This document shows, piece by piece, positions 15,840 to 23,675 of a DNA stretch of 41,773 nt. The notes below the pieces were generated by a model. The model made no database searches and had not been told where the DNA came from. It saw nothing but the letters and a program-made list of their open reading frames with translations. This DNA comes from Faecousia sp. (GTDB lineage: Bacteria; Bacillota; Clostridia; Oscillospirales; Oscillospiraceae), in contig JARIAT010000024.1 of assembly GCA_029257715.1 (NCBI GenBank), positions 1 through 41,773 on the forward strand. Reading direction: 5' to 3'. Positions within the stretch are counted from its first letter, which is position 1. Each line of letters opens with the position of its first letter. The position numbers and the translations under genes are program-made.

Positions 15840-16586
15840 TCAGCTTCTTGCCAGACCGTCCACCTGCAGAACCACACCGGTAATATAGGATGCCTCGTCG
15901 GATGCCAGGAACACAAAGGCGTTGGCAATATCCTCAGGCTGTCCCAGACGGCGCAGGGGAACCTGTGCAATCAAAGGATCAATCACAGACTTGGGAACTG
16001 CTTTCATCATATCCGTTTCCGTGATGCCGGGAGCAACCGCATTGACACGAATTCCCTTGGGGCCAAGCTCGCGGGCCAGAGAAAGGGTCATACCGTTGAC
16101 TGCAAATTTTGAAGTGGGATAAGCCATGCCGCTGGGCTGGCCGTAAATGCTGACCATAGAGGAAGTGTTCAGAATCACACCGCTGCCCTGATTGACCATC
16201 TGCTCTGCAGCAATCCGGGAGGCATTGAAGGTGCCCTTCACATTCAGATCCATCACCTTGTCAAAAACTTCCTCGGTATAGCTTGTAAAGGGGGTCATCT
16301 CGGACATACCGGCATTGTTGACCAGAATGTCAATCTTGCCGTACTTCTGAACAACGCCCTCAAATGCCTCCCGCAGGGAGTCCATTTTGGAAAGATCAGG
16401 CCAGATTCCCTCTACCTTGGCTTCGGGATACTTTGCTTTCAGGTCTGCCACTGCCTTTTCCGCAGTTGCGGGTCTGCTGGCGCACAGAACGACTGCCGCG
16501 CCCTCTCTCAGGAAAGCCTCTGCCGTTGCAAAACCGATGCCGCGGCTGCCGCCGGTGATGATTGCTACCTTGTTCTCAAGTCTCAT
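15840..16586 (-). CDS. Short-chain dehydrogenase/reductase (FabG-like)
   Basis: 248 residues, the classical SDR length. TGGSRGIG (11-18) binds the cofactor; NNAG (90-93), N115, S143 and the YPTSK motif (Y156, K160) complete the active site. The C-terminus (FLASDEASYITGVVLQVDGL) is typical of FabG-type enzymes. It reduces or oxidises a carbonyl using NAD(P)(H). There are no fatty-acid synthesis genes nearby, so it is more likely a sugar, polyol or other ketone reductase than the housekeeping FabG. AGGAGG lies 8 nt before the ATG. It lies 85 nt after an acetyltransferase gene on the same strand and may share its promoter. Confidence 0.92.
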   Translation of the reverse strand: MRLENKVAIITGGSRGIGFATAEAFLREGAAVVLCASRPATAEKAVADLKAKYPEAKVEGIWPDLSKMDSLREAFEGVVQKYGKIDILVNNAGMSEMTPFTSYTEEVFDKVMDLNVKGTFNASRIAAEQMVNQGSGVILNTSSMVSIYGQPSGMAYPTSKFAVNGMTLSLARELGPKGIRVNAVAPGITETDMMKAVPKSVIDPLIAQVPLRRLGQPEDIANAFVFLASDEASYITGVVLQVDGLARS

Positions 16587-16671
16587 AACGAAAACCTCCT
16601 AAATAAGTTTTTGAAGTATTAAGTGCTATCAGCATACACCCAAGGGCGCTGCCGGTCTGTGACTAAATCAC

Positions 16672-17160
16672 TCAGGACATTACCCTCTGATAGGCGATGC
16701 GGGGTGAGCCATCCTCCACATGGATGATTCCGCAGCGGAGAAAACCGTTTTTCTCCAAGGAGCGCTGCATGGGAAGATTATCGGCATGGGTATCGATGCG
16801 AAGACTCTTGCAGCGAGCCGCAGCATAGTCCATGCAGGCAGACGCAATTCCCCTGTGACGGCATCTGACCGCGACCCGGTGAATGACAGTATAAGGCTGC
16901 TCATCCAGCCACGCCCCATTCTCAATCACACGATAAGTCGGATCCGGCCCGGGAATCCAGCTGAACACCCCGAGAATTTCCCCGTTTTCTACACAGACAT
17001 GGCAATATCCCTGCCGGATATCCGTTAAAACCAGATCTGCCTGGGGATAGCCGTCCTTCCACTGGGTTTTGTTGCCGTTGGCTGCCATATAAGCTCTGGC
17101 ATCCTCATAGACCCGAAGAATTTCTTCCAGTTCCTGTTCCTCAGCTTTTCTGATTTCCAC
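16672..17160 (-). CDS. GNAT-family N-acetyltransferase
   Basis: 162 residues. The acetyl-CoA-binding motif reads IHRVAVRCRHRGIASACMDYAAARC (about 94-118), followed by LRIDTHADNLPMQRSLEKNGFLRCG, which is the standard GNAT fold end. The N-terminus (IRKAEEQELEEILRVYEDARAYM) matches small single-domain GNAT enzymes of Firmicutes. The acceptor is unknown. The start is GTG at 17160 with AGGA about 8 nt upstream. A fully consensus promoter lies about 65 nt upstream. Confidence 0.92.
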   Translation of the reverse strand: MEIRKAEEQELEEILRVYEDARAYMAANGNKTQWKDGYPQADLVLTDIRQGYCHVCVENGEILGVFSWIPGPDPTYRVIENGAWLDEQPYTVIHRVAVRCRHRGIASACMDYAAARCKSLRIDTHADNLPMQRSLEKNGFLRCGIIHVEDGSPRIAYQRVMS

Positions 17161-17226
17161 GTTTCAATCCTGCTTTCTTCTCTTTTCCGCCGCAGGTACT
17201 GCGACCCTTGACTACCCAATAGGATA

Positions 17227-17255
17227 ATTATACGAAAGGGCCGTATGCTTGTCAA
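17227..17255 (-). promoter_or_regulatory. Consensus promoter of the GNAT/SDR unit
   Basis: On the minus strand a perfect TTGACA (17250-17255), 17 nt, TATAAT (17227-17232). Such an ideal match usually means strong expression or a repressor, but no operator is obvious. Confidence 0.88.
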
Positions 17256-17331
17256 CAGACTCCCACCCCCTCAGCTCGGAATTCGGCAGGATACACGGTT
17301 TCTTTATCGTTAATTTGTATAGTTTTATGCC

Positions 17332-17360
17332 TTGTAAATCATATTTATTTGTGCTATTTT
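17332..17360 (+). promoter_or_regulatory. Promoter of the orphan RNA
   Basis: TTGTAA (17332-17337), 17 nt, TATTTT (17355-17360), with TGTGC just upstream of the -10 as an extended element. Confidence 0.6.
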
Positions 17361-17366
17361 ATAGTC

Positions 17367-17675
17367 AGAAAGGATGATACCAATGAACAGGTAAAACTCC
17401 TTGAGCGATCGAAGGAAGAACTTCTGATCACGACCACCGGCTTTCCTTTCCGATGATACGACACATCAGCAGACTCGGCTTATGAGTAATTGATAGATGA
17501 TGGGATCAATTTTTAGATAATGTGTTGTGCGATCACCGATGACAAGCGAGAGATAACGGAGTCGATCCCGCAGAAACGCGAGGTAACCAATGATGTTAGA
17601 TACCAAGATCGAACAGAGATAACCCTTGACTGATTCGTTTCGTAAGAGACAGCAGCCAAGGGTTATTTCTTTTAT
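17367..17675 (+). ncRNA. Candidate free-standing structured RNA, about 310 nt
   Basis: This stretch has a promoter at its left end, an intrinsic terminator at its right end and no ORF of useful size; a three-codon ORF (ATG AAC AGG stop) follows an AGGATG near the 5' end. The next gene is on the opposite strand, so it is not a leader. By eye there are helices: ACGACACAT near 17458 with ATGTGTTGT near 17519, enclosing ATTGAT/ATCAAT; a local TCCTT/AAGGA hairpin with an inner CGATCG; and the terminal hairpin. I do not recognise it as 6S RNA, tmRNA, RNase P, SRP or a known riboswitch. A decayed mobile element is the main alternative. Confidence 0.5.
17621..17675 (+). terminator. Terminator of the orphan RNA
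   Basis: AACCCTTG-a-CTG pairs with CAG-c-CAAGGGTT (ends 17621 and 17664), followed by ATTTCTTTTAT. Confidence 0.75.
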
Positions 17676-17687
17676 ACGGATGTTTAT

Positions 17688-17709
17688 GCGCCCATAAGGG
17701 GCGCTTTTT
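17688..17709 (+). terminator. Second terminator facing the YolD gene
   Basis: GCGCCC (17688-17693) pairs with GGGCGC (17699-17704), followed by TTTTT on the plus strand. It backs up the preceding terminator. The T-run is on the plus strand only, so it supports plus-strand transcription through this region. Confidence 0.75.
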
Positions 17710-18130
17710 ATAATTCTTTTTCCTCCTGCGGCGGCAGAATATCTCTCAGATACACAAACGGTACAGCTTCTCCATCGCAAAAAAGAATATACTGATTCTC
17801 AGCATCGACTTTTAAAACTCTTCCGGTTCGCTCCAGATACGCTCCCCCCTGCTTTCGCTCATCGGGCTTAAAATATCGCAGCGTCACCAAGGGTCGCTCC
17901 TTCAGCCGCTTGGCCAAGAGCTGAATTTTTTGATCGAGCATAATCTGGGCATCAATCCCCAGCTCAGTCTCCCGTTCTGTCAGCCGTGCCGTCTCCTGAA
18001 TTGCCGCATCGTGGCCCGTCAGCGCTGCAAAAGGCGAAAACTGCGCCGCCCGATCATACGCCGACATGGGACGATGTCTCTTGGAAATCGGACGGGACAG
18101 ATGAATGATATCATCATACTTTCCGCTCAT
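17708..18130 (-). CDS. YolD-like protein
   Basis: 140 residues. The RAAQFSPFAALTGHDAAI segment (about 27-44), followed by a helical section and a small beta domain (GRVLKVDAENQYILFCDGEAVPFVYLRDI), is the YolD-like pattern (PF08863). YolD proteins are usually encoded with Y-family DNA polymerases of the UvrX/YqjW group and are thought to play a UmuD-like supporting role in translesion synthesis. Its ATG overlaps the stop of the polymerase gene by 4 nt (ATGA), so the two are translationally coupled. Regulation would be by the SOS-like promoter upstream of the polymerase. Confidence 0.88.
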   Translation of the reverse strand: MSGKYDDIIHLSRPISKRHRPMSAYDRAAQFSPFAALTGHDAAIQETARLTERETELGIDAQIMLDQKIQLLAKRLKERPLVTLRYFKPDERKQGGAYLERTGRVLKVDAENQYILFCDGEAVPFVYLRDILPPQEEKEL

Positions 18131-19635
18131 GCCTTGTGTCCTCCGATCTGTCTGTTTCGGTCCCGGGCTGTGGCGCCCTCTTGCAGATTCATCCCCTTCA
18201 GGATGGCATTTTTTCCGAATTTCCTGCGAATAGAGATCACCGCCTGCTGGCGGCGTTTTTCCCGCTCAAGCAGCTGGGCTTCCGTCTGCTGCCGCTGCTC
18301 CTCCTGCGCATAATCCGTAAATAGATCCAGCTGCTGCGGCCCCGAACTCGCAATGACGCTTTGCTCCGGAACCACATGACATGCAACAATATTGAGCCTC
18401 CGAACCAGAAGCTCCGGATCTGTGATACGGTCATAAAGCCCCATTACCGCATCGATAATCTGCCGCGTGGAGGAGGTTGGCTGCGTCAGATTGACCGAGC
18501 CGTGGGAATGCTTTGGAATCTGCCTGCCGTAACCGTCAGTAACAATCTCTCCCTGATAATTTTTTCTGCGGACCGGATCCAGCAGATTCTCGATATCGTA
18601 TCCCACCGTCACCACCATCTGATCGGTCACAAGCCCCTTCTCCACAAGATCCAGCACCAGAAGATCTGTCATTTCCCGAAGCACCAGTTTCGCCTTCTGC
18701 CAATCATAGGGACTGTGAAGCACCTGCCCGGACCCGACAGAATTTGTCTGTGGCTTATAAGCCTTGATATCCGAAATCATGCAGCTCTCGTATCCCCAGG
18801 CATGGTCAATCAAAAGCTCTGCATTGACGCCAAACAGCTTATAAAGCAGCTCCTCGTTCACAAGCGAGCATCTCGCCACATCCCCCATGGTGAAAATTCC
18901 GTGCTGCTCCAATTTCCGGGCATATCCTCTGCCCACTCGCCAGAAATCGGTCAGCGGACGGTGATCCCACAGAAGCTCCCGATAGGTCTGCTCTGTCAGG
19001 TGCGCAATGCGTACCCCGTCTTTGTCTGCGGGAATGTGCTTTGCCACAATGTCCATCGCCACTTTGCAAAGATACAGATTGCTGCCGATTCCGGCGGTAG
19101 CAGTAATTCCGGTCACCTCCAGCACATTCTGAATCATCTTACGTGCAAACGCATAGCTGCTCAGGCCGCTGGATTTGAGGTAGGCTGTTACATCCATAAA
19201 TACCTCGTCGATGGAGTAGACATGGATATCCTCCGGCGCCACATACTGCAAGTAAATCTCATAGATTTTCGTGCTGCACTCAATATAATGGGCCATTCTT
19301 GGGGGTGCTACAATATAGCTCAGCTCCAAAGAAGGATCTTTCTCCAATTCGGGAGCCAGATAGGAGCTGCCCCGAAACACTCTTCCGGGAGCCTTGCTTC
19401 GCCGGATGGCGTTGATCTCCGCAGCCTTCTGGACCACCTCAAACAGACGGGGTCTGCCCGGAATTCCAAAGGCCTTCAGCGCAGGCGATACTGCCAGACA
19501 GATTGTCTTTTCCGTCCGGCTGTTGTCCGCCACCACGAGATTGGTCTTCAGCGGATCAAGCCCCCGTTCAATGCACTCCTGAGAGGCATAAAATGATTTG
19601 AGATCGATGGCTATATAGGTTCTCTGCTTCTCCAC
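18127..19635 (-). CDS. Y-family DNA polymerase (UmuC/UvrX/DinB-like)
   Basis: 502 residues from the GTG at 19635. The palm motifs are AIDLKSFYAS (D11) and YSIDEVFMDV; RTEKTICLAVSPALKAFG and GIGSNLYLCKVA (helix-hairpin-helix region) match Gram-positive UmuC-like translesion polymerases. The C-terminus carries the little-finger domain and a basic Gln/Arg-rich tail. It copies past DNA lesions with low fidelity. I chose GTG (19635) with AGAGGTG 8 nt upstream: an in-frame ATG at 19677 would lie in the -10 region of the promoter and so be untranscribed. A LexA-like box overlaps the expected transcription start. The YolD gene follows with a 4-nt overlap. Confidence 0.93.
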   Translation of the reverse strand: MEKQRTYIAIDLKSFYASQECIERGLDPLKTNLVVADNSRTEKTICLAVSPALKAFGIPGRPRLFEVVQKAAEINAIRRSKAPGRVFRGSSYLAPELEKDPSLELSYIVAPPRMAHYIECSTKIYEIYLQYVAPEDIHVYSIDEVFMDVTAYLKSSGLSSYAFARKMIQNVLEVTGITATAGIGSNLYLCKVAMDIVAKHIPADKDGVRIAHLTEQTYRELLWDHRPLTDFWRVGRGYARKLEQHGIFTMGDVARCSLVNEELLYKLFGVNAELLIDHAWGYESCMISDIKAYKPQTNSVGSGQVLHSPYDWQKAKLVLREMTDLLVLDLVEKGLVTDQMVVTVGYDIENLLDPVRRKNYQGEIVTDGYGRQIPKHSHGSVNLTQPTSSTRQIIDAVMGLYDRITDPELLVRRLNIVACHVVPEQSVIASSGPQQLDLFTDYAQEEQRQQTEAQLLEREKRRQQAVISIRRKFGKNAILKGMNLQEGATARDRNRQIGGHKA

Positions 19636-19648
19636 GGCTCGCACCTCT

Positions 19649-19696
19649 CGCACAAATGTTTGAATACATATTACCATCTCTTTCCCGAAAAATCAA
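19649..19696 (-). promoter_or_regulatory. SOS-type promoter with LexA-like box
   Basis: On the minus strand TTGATT (19691-19696), 17 nt, TAATAT (19668-19673), followed by CAAACATTTGTGCG (19649-19662). The last element matches the Gram-positive LexA (DinR) box CGAACRNRYGTTYC at 10 of 14 positions, with the core AACATTTGT. It sits over the expected start of transcription. Confidence 0.65.
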
Positions 19697-19707
19697 TCAC
19701 AAAAGAA

Positions 19708-19736
19708 AAAGACCTTCGGAAATTCCGAAGGTCTTT
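19708..19736 (-). terminator. Terminator of the NhaC-type gene
   Basis: AAAGACCTTCGG pairs with CCGAAGGTCTTT around AAATT; on the minus strand it is followed by TTCTTTT. It also lies before the Y-family polymerase promoter and insulates it. Confidence 0.9.
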
Positions 19737-19740
19737 GGGA

Positions 19741-21048
19741 CTATTGATGTTTTTCTTTGATGGCAAAAATCGCAATCAGGCTGCTGACCAGCAGCAAATA
19801 AGGATAAAACAGATACCGCATAATGTCAAACGCAGAGAGCGCAATCCCCATCTCCGATGCTGCGGTAATGGCGACCAGCATCTGCGCACCATAAGGGATG
19901 ATTCCCTGCGAGATGCAGCTGAAGGTATCCAGCAGGCAGGCCGAACGCTTGGGGCTGATTCCGTAATCCTTACTCATTTCTCTGGCGATGGGATTTGCCA
20001 TGACAATAGCCACCGTATTATTGGCTGTCGCAATATCCATTGTCCCGACCAAAAGGCCCATGCCAAGCTGTCCCCACCTTCCGCCGCGGAAGACTCTGCG
20101 AATCCAGTAAAGCAGCGCATCAAAGCCGCCATAGCTGCTGACCAGTGCGCACATAGCCGCCACCAAAACAGCCACCATGCTTGTCTCATACATGCCCGCT
20201 GCACCGGTTCCCATGTTGGCGAGCAGCTCTGTCGGTACAATCTGGCCGGAAGCCAGCATGATAATCGACCCGGACACAATTCCAATCAGCAGCACCAGAA
20301 ATACATTGACCCCCAAAACGCCGCCCAACAGCACCAGAAGATAGGGTACAATCTGGATCAGGCTGTACTCCTTGAGAATCACGGAAACCTCATGGTTGGC
20401 AGTCAATGCCCAGATAATCACCAATGTTGCCAGCGCCGCAGGCAGGGCAATCCAGAAATTCCCCTTAAACTTATCCTTCATCGCACAGCCCTGACCGTTG
20501 CAGGCCGCAATGGTTGTATCGGAAATAAAGGACAGATTATCCCCGAACATCGCTCCGCCGATCACGGTTCCCACGCAGAGCGCCACCTCAAAATTGGAGG
20601 CTGTCGCAACTTCCACCGCAATGGGAGTCAACAGGGTGATGGTACCCACAGAGGTTCCCATGGCTGTTGAGACAAAGCATGCCACCACAAACAGCACCAG
20701 CACCGCATACTGTGCCGGAATAATTCCCAGCATAAAGTATGCCACGCTCTGAGCGGAGGAGCGGCCCACAACCCCGACAAAGGCCCCCGCCACCAGAAAA
20801 ATCAGCAGCATGGTAATGATATTCTTATCACCCACGCCTTTTGCCATCAGCTCCAGCTTTTCCTGGAAGCTGATGCTGCGATTTTGGATGCAGGCAACCA
20901 ATATTGCCCACAAAAACGCAATCACAATGGGGATATTATAAAATCCCATAGGAATTTTATAACCATACTCGAATAGCAGTCCCAGTCCCAGATACATCAG
21001 CAAAAACGCACCGATCGGAAGCAAGGCAATTGGATTTCCCTTTTTCAT
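19741..21048 (-). CDS. Na+/H+ antiporter, NhaC family
   Basis: 435 residues from the ATG at 21048, chosen because GGAG lies 8 nt upstream; a GTG 9 nt earlier is less well placed. Eleven to twelve membrane segments are predicted. The middle block (STAMGTSVGTITLLTPIA and GGAMFGDNLSFISDTTIAA) is the conserved core of NhaC-type antiporters (PF03553), including the FGD...SDTT signature. Family members exchange Na+ for H+ or transport organic anions/amino acids; the exact substrate cannot be assigned. It is divergent from a MATE exporter gene, with back-to-back promoters. Confidence 0.9.
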   Translation of the reverse strand: MKKGNPIALLPIGAFLLMYLGLGLLFEYGYKIPMGFYNIPIVIAFLWAILVACIQNRSISFQEKLELMAKGVGDKNIITMLLIFLVAGAFVGVVGRSSAQSVAYFMLGIIPAQYAVLVLFVVACFVSTAMGTSVGTITLLTPIAVEVATASNFEVALCVGTVIGGAMFGDNLSFISDTTIAACNGQGCAMKDKFKGNFWIALPAALATLVIIWALTANHEVSVILKEYSLIQIVPYLLVLLGGVLGVNVFLVLLIGIVSGSIIMLASGQIVPTELLANMGTGAAGMYETSMVAVLVAAMCALVSSYGGFDALLYWIRRVFRGGRWGQLGMGLLVGTMDIATANNTVAIVMANPIAREMSKDYGISPKRSACLLDTFSCISQGIIPYGAQMLVAITAASEMGIALSAFDIMRYLFYPYLLLVSSLIAIFAIKEKHQ

Positions 21049-21091
21049 TCTTTTCACTCCAAACCTTGTAAAATATTCGTATAATTTCTAA

Positions 21092-21120
21092 AATTTATCA
21101 TATATTCTATTTGATGTCAA
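21092..21120 (-). promoter_or_regulatory. Promoter of the NhaC gene
   Basis: On the minus strand TTGACA (21115-21120), 17 nt, TAAATT (21092-21097). Confidence 0.7.
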
Positions 21121-21151
21121 GAATTGCATGGTGCTTTGCCACAATTTTCTA

Positions 21152-21180
21152 TTGACCTGTGAATCGCTTTTCCCTATAAT
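21152..21180 (+). promoter_or_regulatory. Promoter of the MATE gene
   Basis: TTGACC (21152-21157), 17 nt, TATAAT (21175-21180). It shows that the MATE start cannot lie at the earlier ATG at 21128. Confidence 0.88.
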
Positions 21181-21202
21181 ACGACAAAAGGAGTGTGAAT
21201 CC

Positions 21203-22588
21203 ATGTCAATTCAGGACAAATCAAAAACCGAACTGTTTGAAACCATGCCGATTCCGAAAGCTGTGGCAAATCTCTGTATTCCTATGATCGTTTCCTCACT
21301 GGTTATGGTCATTTACAATATGGCAGATACCTATTTTGTCGGCCGGATCAACGATCCCATTCAGAACGCCGCCGTTACGCTGGCCTTTCCCATCATGCTG
21401 GCATTCAATGCCGTCAATAATCTTTTCGGCATCGGAACCTCCAGCGTTATGAGTCGAAGTCTCGGTGCCGGAAAACACGAGCGGGTCCGCACCGCGTCCT
21501 GCGTGGGATTTTATGGTGCCCTATTCAGCGGGCTGCTGTTCTCTCTGATGTGCATTATTTTTCAGGGGCCGCTTCTGACACTGCTGGGAGCGGATGAAAC
21601 TACTACAACCGCCACCGCTCAGTATCTCTTCTGGACCGTCAGCCTCGGGGCAACGCCCTCGATTCTCAATGTTGTTCAGGCACAGATGACTCGCAGCGAG
21701 GGTTCTGCCCTTCACGCCAGCATCGGCACCATGAGCGGATGTCTTCTGAACATCCTGCTTGACCCCATCTTCATTTTGCCATGGGGCCTTAATATGGGGG
21801 CCGCCGGTGCAGGTGCTGCTACCTTCCTCTCCAACTGCGCTGCGGTTGGGTATTTTCTTGTTCTGACCCGGGTAAAAAAAGGCCGCACATTGGTCTGTCT
21901 GAATATCCGTCAGCTCAAAAATGCCAACTGGGAGCTTGTCAAGGGAATTCTGGCAGTCGGAATTCCTGCTTCGATTCAGAATCTGCTGAACGTCACCGGC
22001 ACAACCATCCTCACAAACTTCACGGCCTCCTATGGTGCAACCGCCGTTGCCGCCATGGGCATTGCCCAGAAGGTCAACAGTGTCCCCATCCAAATCTCCA
22101 TGGGCTTTTCTCAGGGAATCATGCCTCTTGTGAGCTATAACTACACCTCTGGCAATCGAACGAGAATGAAACAGTCCATTCGATTTGCCATGCGTGTTGT
22201 GGTTCCTTCCATGACATTTGTTACAATCTGCTATTGGCTGGGAGCCCACGGACTCATCCGATGCTTTATGAATAACGAGGGGATTCTCTCCTATGGTGTT
22301 CCTTTTATTCGGGGAATGTGTCTTGCAGGCGTGTTTTTGTGTGTCGATTTTATGGTTGTTGGCGTCTTTAACGCCCTTGGAATGGGACGAAAGGCGCTGC
22401 TGTTTGCGGTGCTTCGCAAAATCGTTCTGGAAATTCCCCTGCTGATTCTTCTGAATTGGATGTTCCCACTCTATGGACTGGCATATGCTCAGTTCTGCGC
22501 GGAAGTGGTGCTGGCCGCCATTGCCCTGTGGATGCTTCGCAGCATCTTCCGTCAATCTCCGGATTTTTCGCTTGAAGATCGGATATAA
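21203..22588 (+). CDS. MATE-family multidrug efflux transporter
   Basis: 461 residues from the ATG at 21203, which has AGGAG 9 nt upstream and lies just after the promoter. Twelve membrane segments in two halves are predicted. Each half has the MATE pattern: PKAVANLCIPMIVSSLVMVIYNMADTYFVG at the N-terminus and VGIPASIQNLLNVTGTTILTNF in the second half. It belongs to the NorM/DinF-like group of Firmicutes and would export cationic drugs or metabolites with Na+ or H+. No regulator gene lies next to it. A strong terminator follows. Confidence 0.94.
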   Translation: MSIQDKSKTELFETMPIPKAVANLCIPMIVSSLVMVIYNMADTYFVGRINDPIQNAAVTLAFPIMLAFNAVNNLFGIGTSSVMSRSLGAGKHERVRTASCVGFYGALFSGLLFSLMCIIFQGPLLTLLGADETTTTATAQYLFWTVSLGATPSILNVVQAQMTRSEGSALHASIGTMSGCLLNILLDPIFILPWGLNMGAAGAGAATFLSNCAAVGYFLVLTRVKKGRTLVCLNIRQLKNANWELVKGILAVGIPASIQNLLNVTGTTILTNFTASYGATAVAAMGIAQKVNSVPIQISMGFSQGIMPLVSYNYTSGNRTRMKQSIRFAMRVVVPSMTFVTICYWLGAHGLIRCFMNNEGILSYGVPFIRGMCLAGVFLCVDFMVVGVFNALGMGRKALLFAVLRKIVLEIPLLILLNWMFPLYGLAYAQFCAEVVLAAIALWMLRSIFRQSPDFSLEDRI

Positions 22589-22590
22589 CC

Positions 22591-22623
22591 AAAAGCGCAT
22601 CCCCAGAGGGATGCGCTTTTTCT
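22591..22623. terminator. Bidirectional terminator
   Basis: AAAAGCGCATCCC (22591-22603) pairs with GGGATGCGCTTTT (22608-22620). It serves the MATE gene and the convergent lipoprotein gene. Confidence 0.92.
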
Positions 22624-23507
22624 TACTTTTGATGCAAGGGCTGCTCCCAAGGCGTTACCTCCGGCCACAGCGTGGTATCAAAACCGTCACGGATACATTC
22701 GCAGTAATAAGCCAGCTTCTGCCGCATTCTCGGTGCCCCGTCAAAGGCCCACGGCATTGTCATGGCTGCCTCCATCACCAGTGCTCGATCTTCCGTAGAA
22801 TTCACCATGGCATAGGGGGACACAAAACTCTCATAATAGCTGCTGTTTGGGAAATCCGGCGGATTGGAAGCATAATCTTCCGTATACTGAAAGCCTTCCG
22901 GATTGAAGGAACTCCAGATTTCTTCGGAATACTTGGCATCCTCACGGCGGGAGGCATCCCATGCAAGCTTTCGGTCAATCACATGAGAAAACTCATGGAT
23001 ATATGTATGCGCTCCGGCTTTGGAGCCATCCGCAACCAATGTGCAGGTATGCTCCGTCTGATCGATAAAGGCACTGTAGCTTCCGCAGCCATAGCTCGAA
23101 TCCGCATGGAGCGTCCCAACCAGCTGAATCTCAAATTGCTCCGCTTCTGTCCAGTTGAGCTGGCGGAAAAATCCCTCCGGATAACGGGACATCGTCTGAT
23201 CCAGCACGTCAAGCCCTTTGGCGATTGCCATTTCATCCAACAGCTGCTCCGCCTCAAACCCCGGAAAGCTTGCGTCGCACTGATCTGCAATCCGAATGGA
23301 TACCCCGAAGCGGCGGCCGATCTCTCTTGCTCGTTGAGAAAGCTCCGGAGAAACCAGCATTGCGCCCGTTTCCTCCTGCAATACCGCATCTGTCGGCGCA
23401 GTGTGTTCCCCCTTCTCTTTGGGAGCGGAGGTTTCGACCGTGGAAAATTCGGATGCGCAGCCTGTCAGCAGGAGCAAAATCAGAATCACCGCTGTCAATC
23501 GTTTCAT
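22623..23507 (-). CDS. Lipoprotein with HExxH zinc-metallopeptidase motif
   Basis: 294 residues. A lipoprotein signal peptide with lipobox LLTGC (C17) places it on the outside of the membrane. The motif HEFSH (H171-E172-H175) in the context AHTYIHEFSHVID is a gluzincin-type zinc site, and STEDRA (E239) is a plausible third ligand. The large loops around (YESFVSPYAMVN) resemble lethal-factor-like or related uncharacterised Firmicute peptidases. Substrate and family are not certain. GAGGAGG lies 6 nt before the ATG. It is a single-gene unit; galT downstream of its promoter region reads in the same direction but ends in its own terminator. Confidence 0.8.
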   Translation of the reverse strand: MKRLTAVILILLLLTGCASEFSTVETSAPKEKGEHTAPTDAVLQEETGAMLVSPELSQRAREIGRRFGVSIRIADQCDASFPGFEAEQLLDEMAIAKGLDVLDQTMSRYPEGFFRQLNWTEAEQFEIQLVGTLHADSSYGCGSYSAFIDQTEHTCTLVADGSKAGAHTYIHEFSHVIDRKLAWDASRREDAKYSEEIWSSFNPEGFQYTEDYASNPPDFPNSSYYESFVSPYAMVNSTEDRALVMEAAMTMPWAFDGAPRMRQKLAYYCECIRDGFDTTLWPEVTPWEQPLHQK

Positions 23508-23605
23508 AGAAGCCCTCCTCTCGGTATTCTTTTTTCATTGTAATATAAAAACCACCGTGGAGCAAGCTGCCTTGTCCGTATCTTTTTTCTGCGGTCATTC
23601 TCCCC

Positions 23606-23641
23606 TAAAAAACGGCTGCCGTCCAATCGGACAGCAGCCGT
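23606..23641 (-). terminator. Terminator of galK-galT
   Basis: ACGGCTGC-c-GTCC pairs with GGAC-a-GCAGCCGT (23612-23641). On the minus strand it is followed by TTTTTT. Confidence 0.9.
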
Positions 23642-23675
23642 CTTTGTATCACAGTTTTCTCCGCAATGCTCCTGC

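Noticed and set aside
17466..17780. 104-codon minus-strand frame across the orphan RNA region and the YolD end
   Set aside because: It starts inside the YolD gene in another frame, has no ribosome site and no family pattern.
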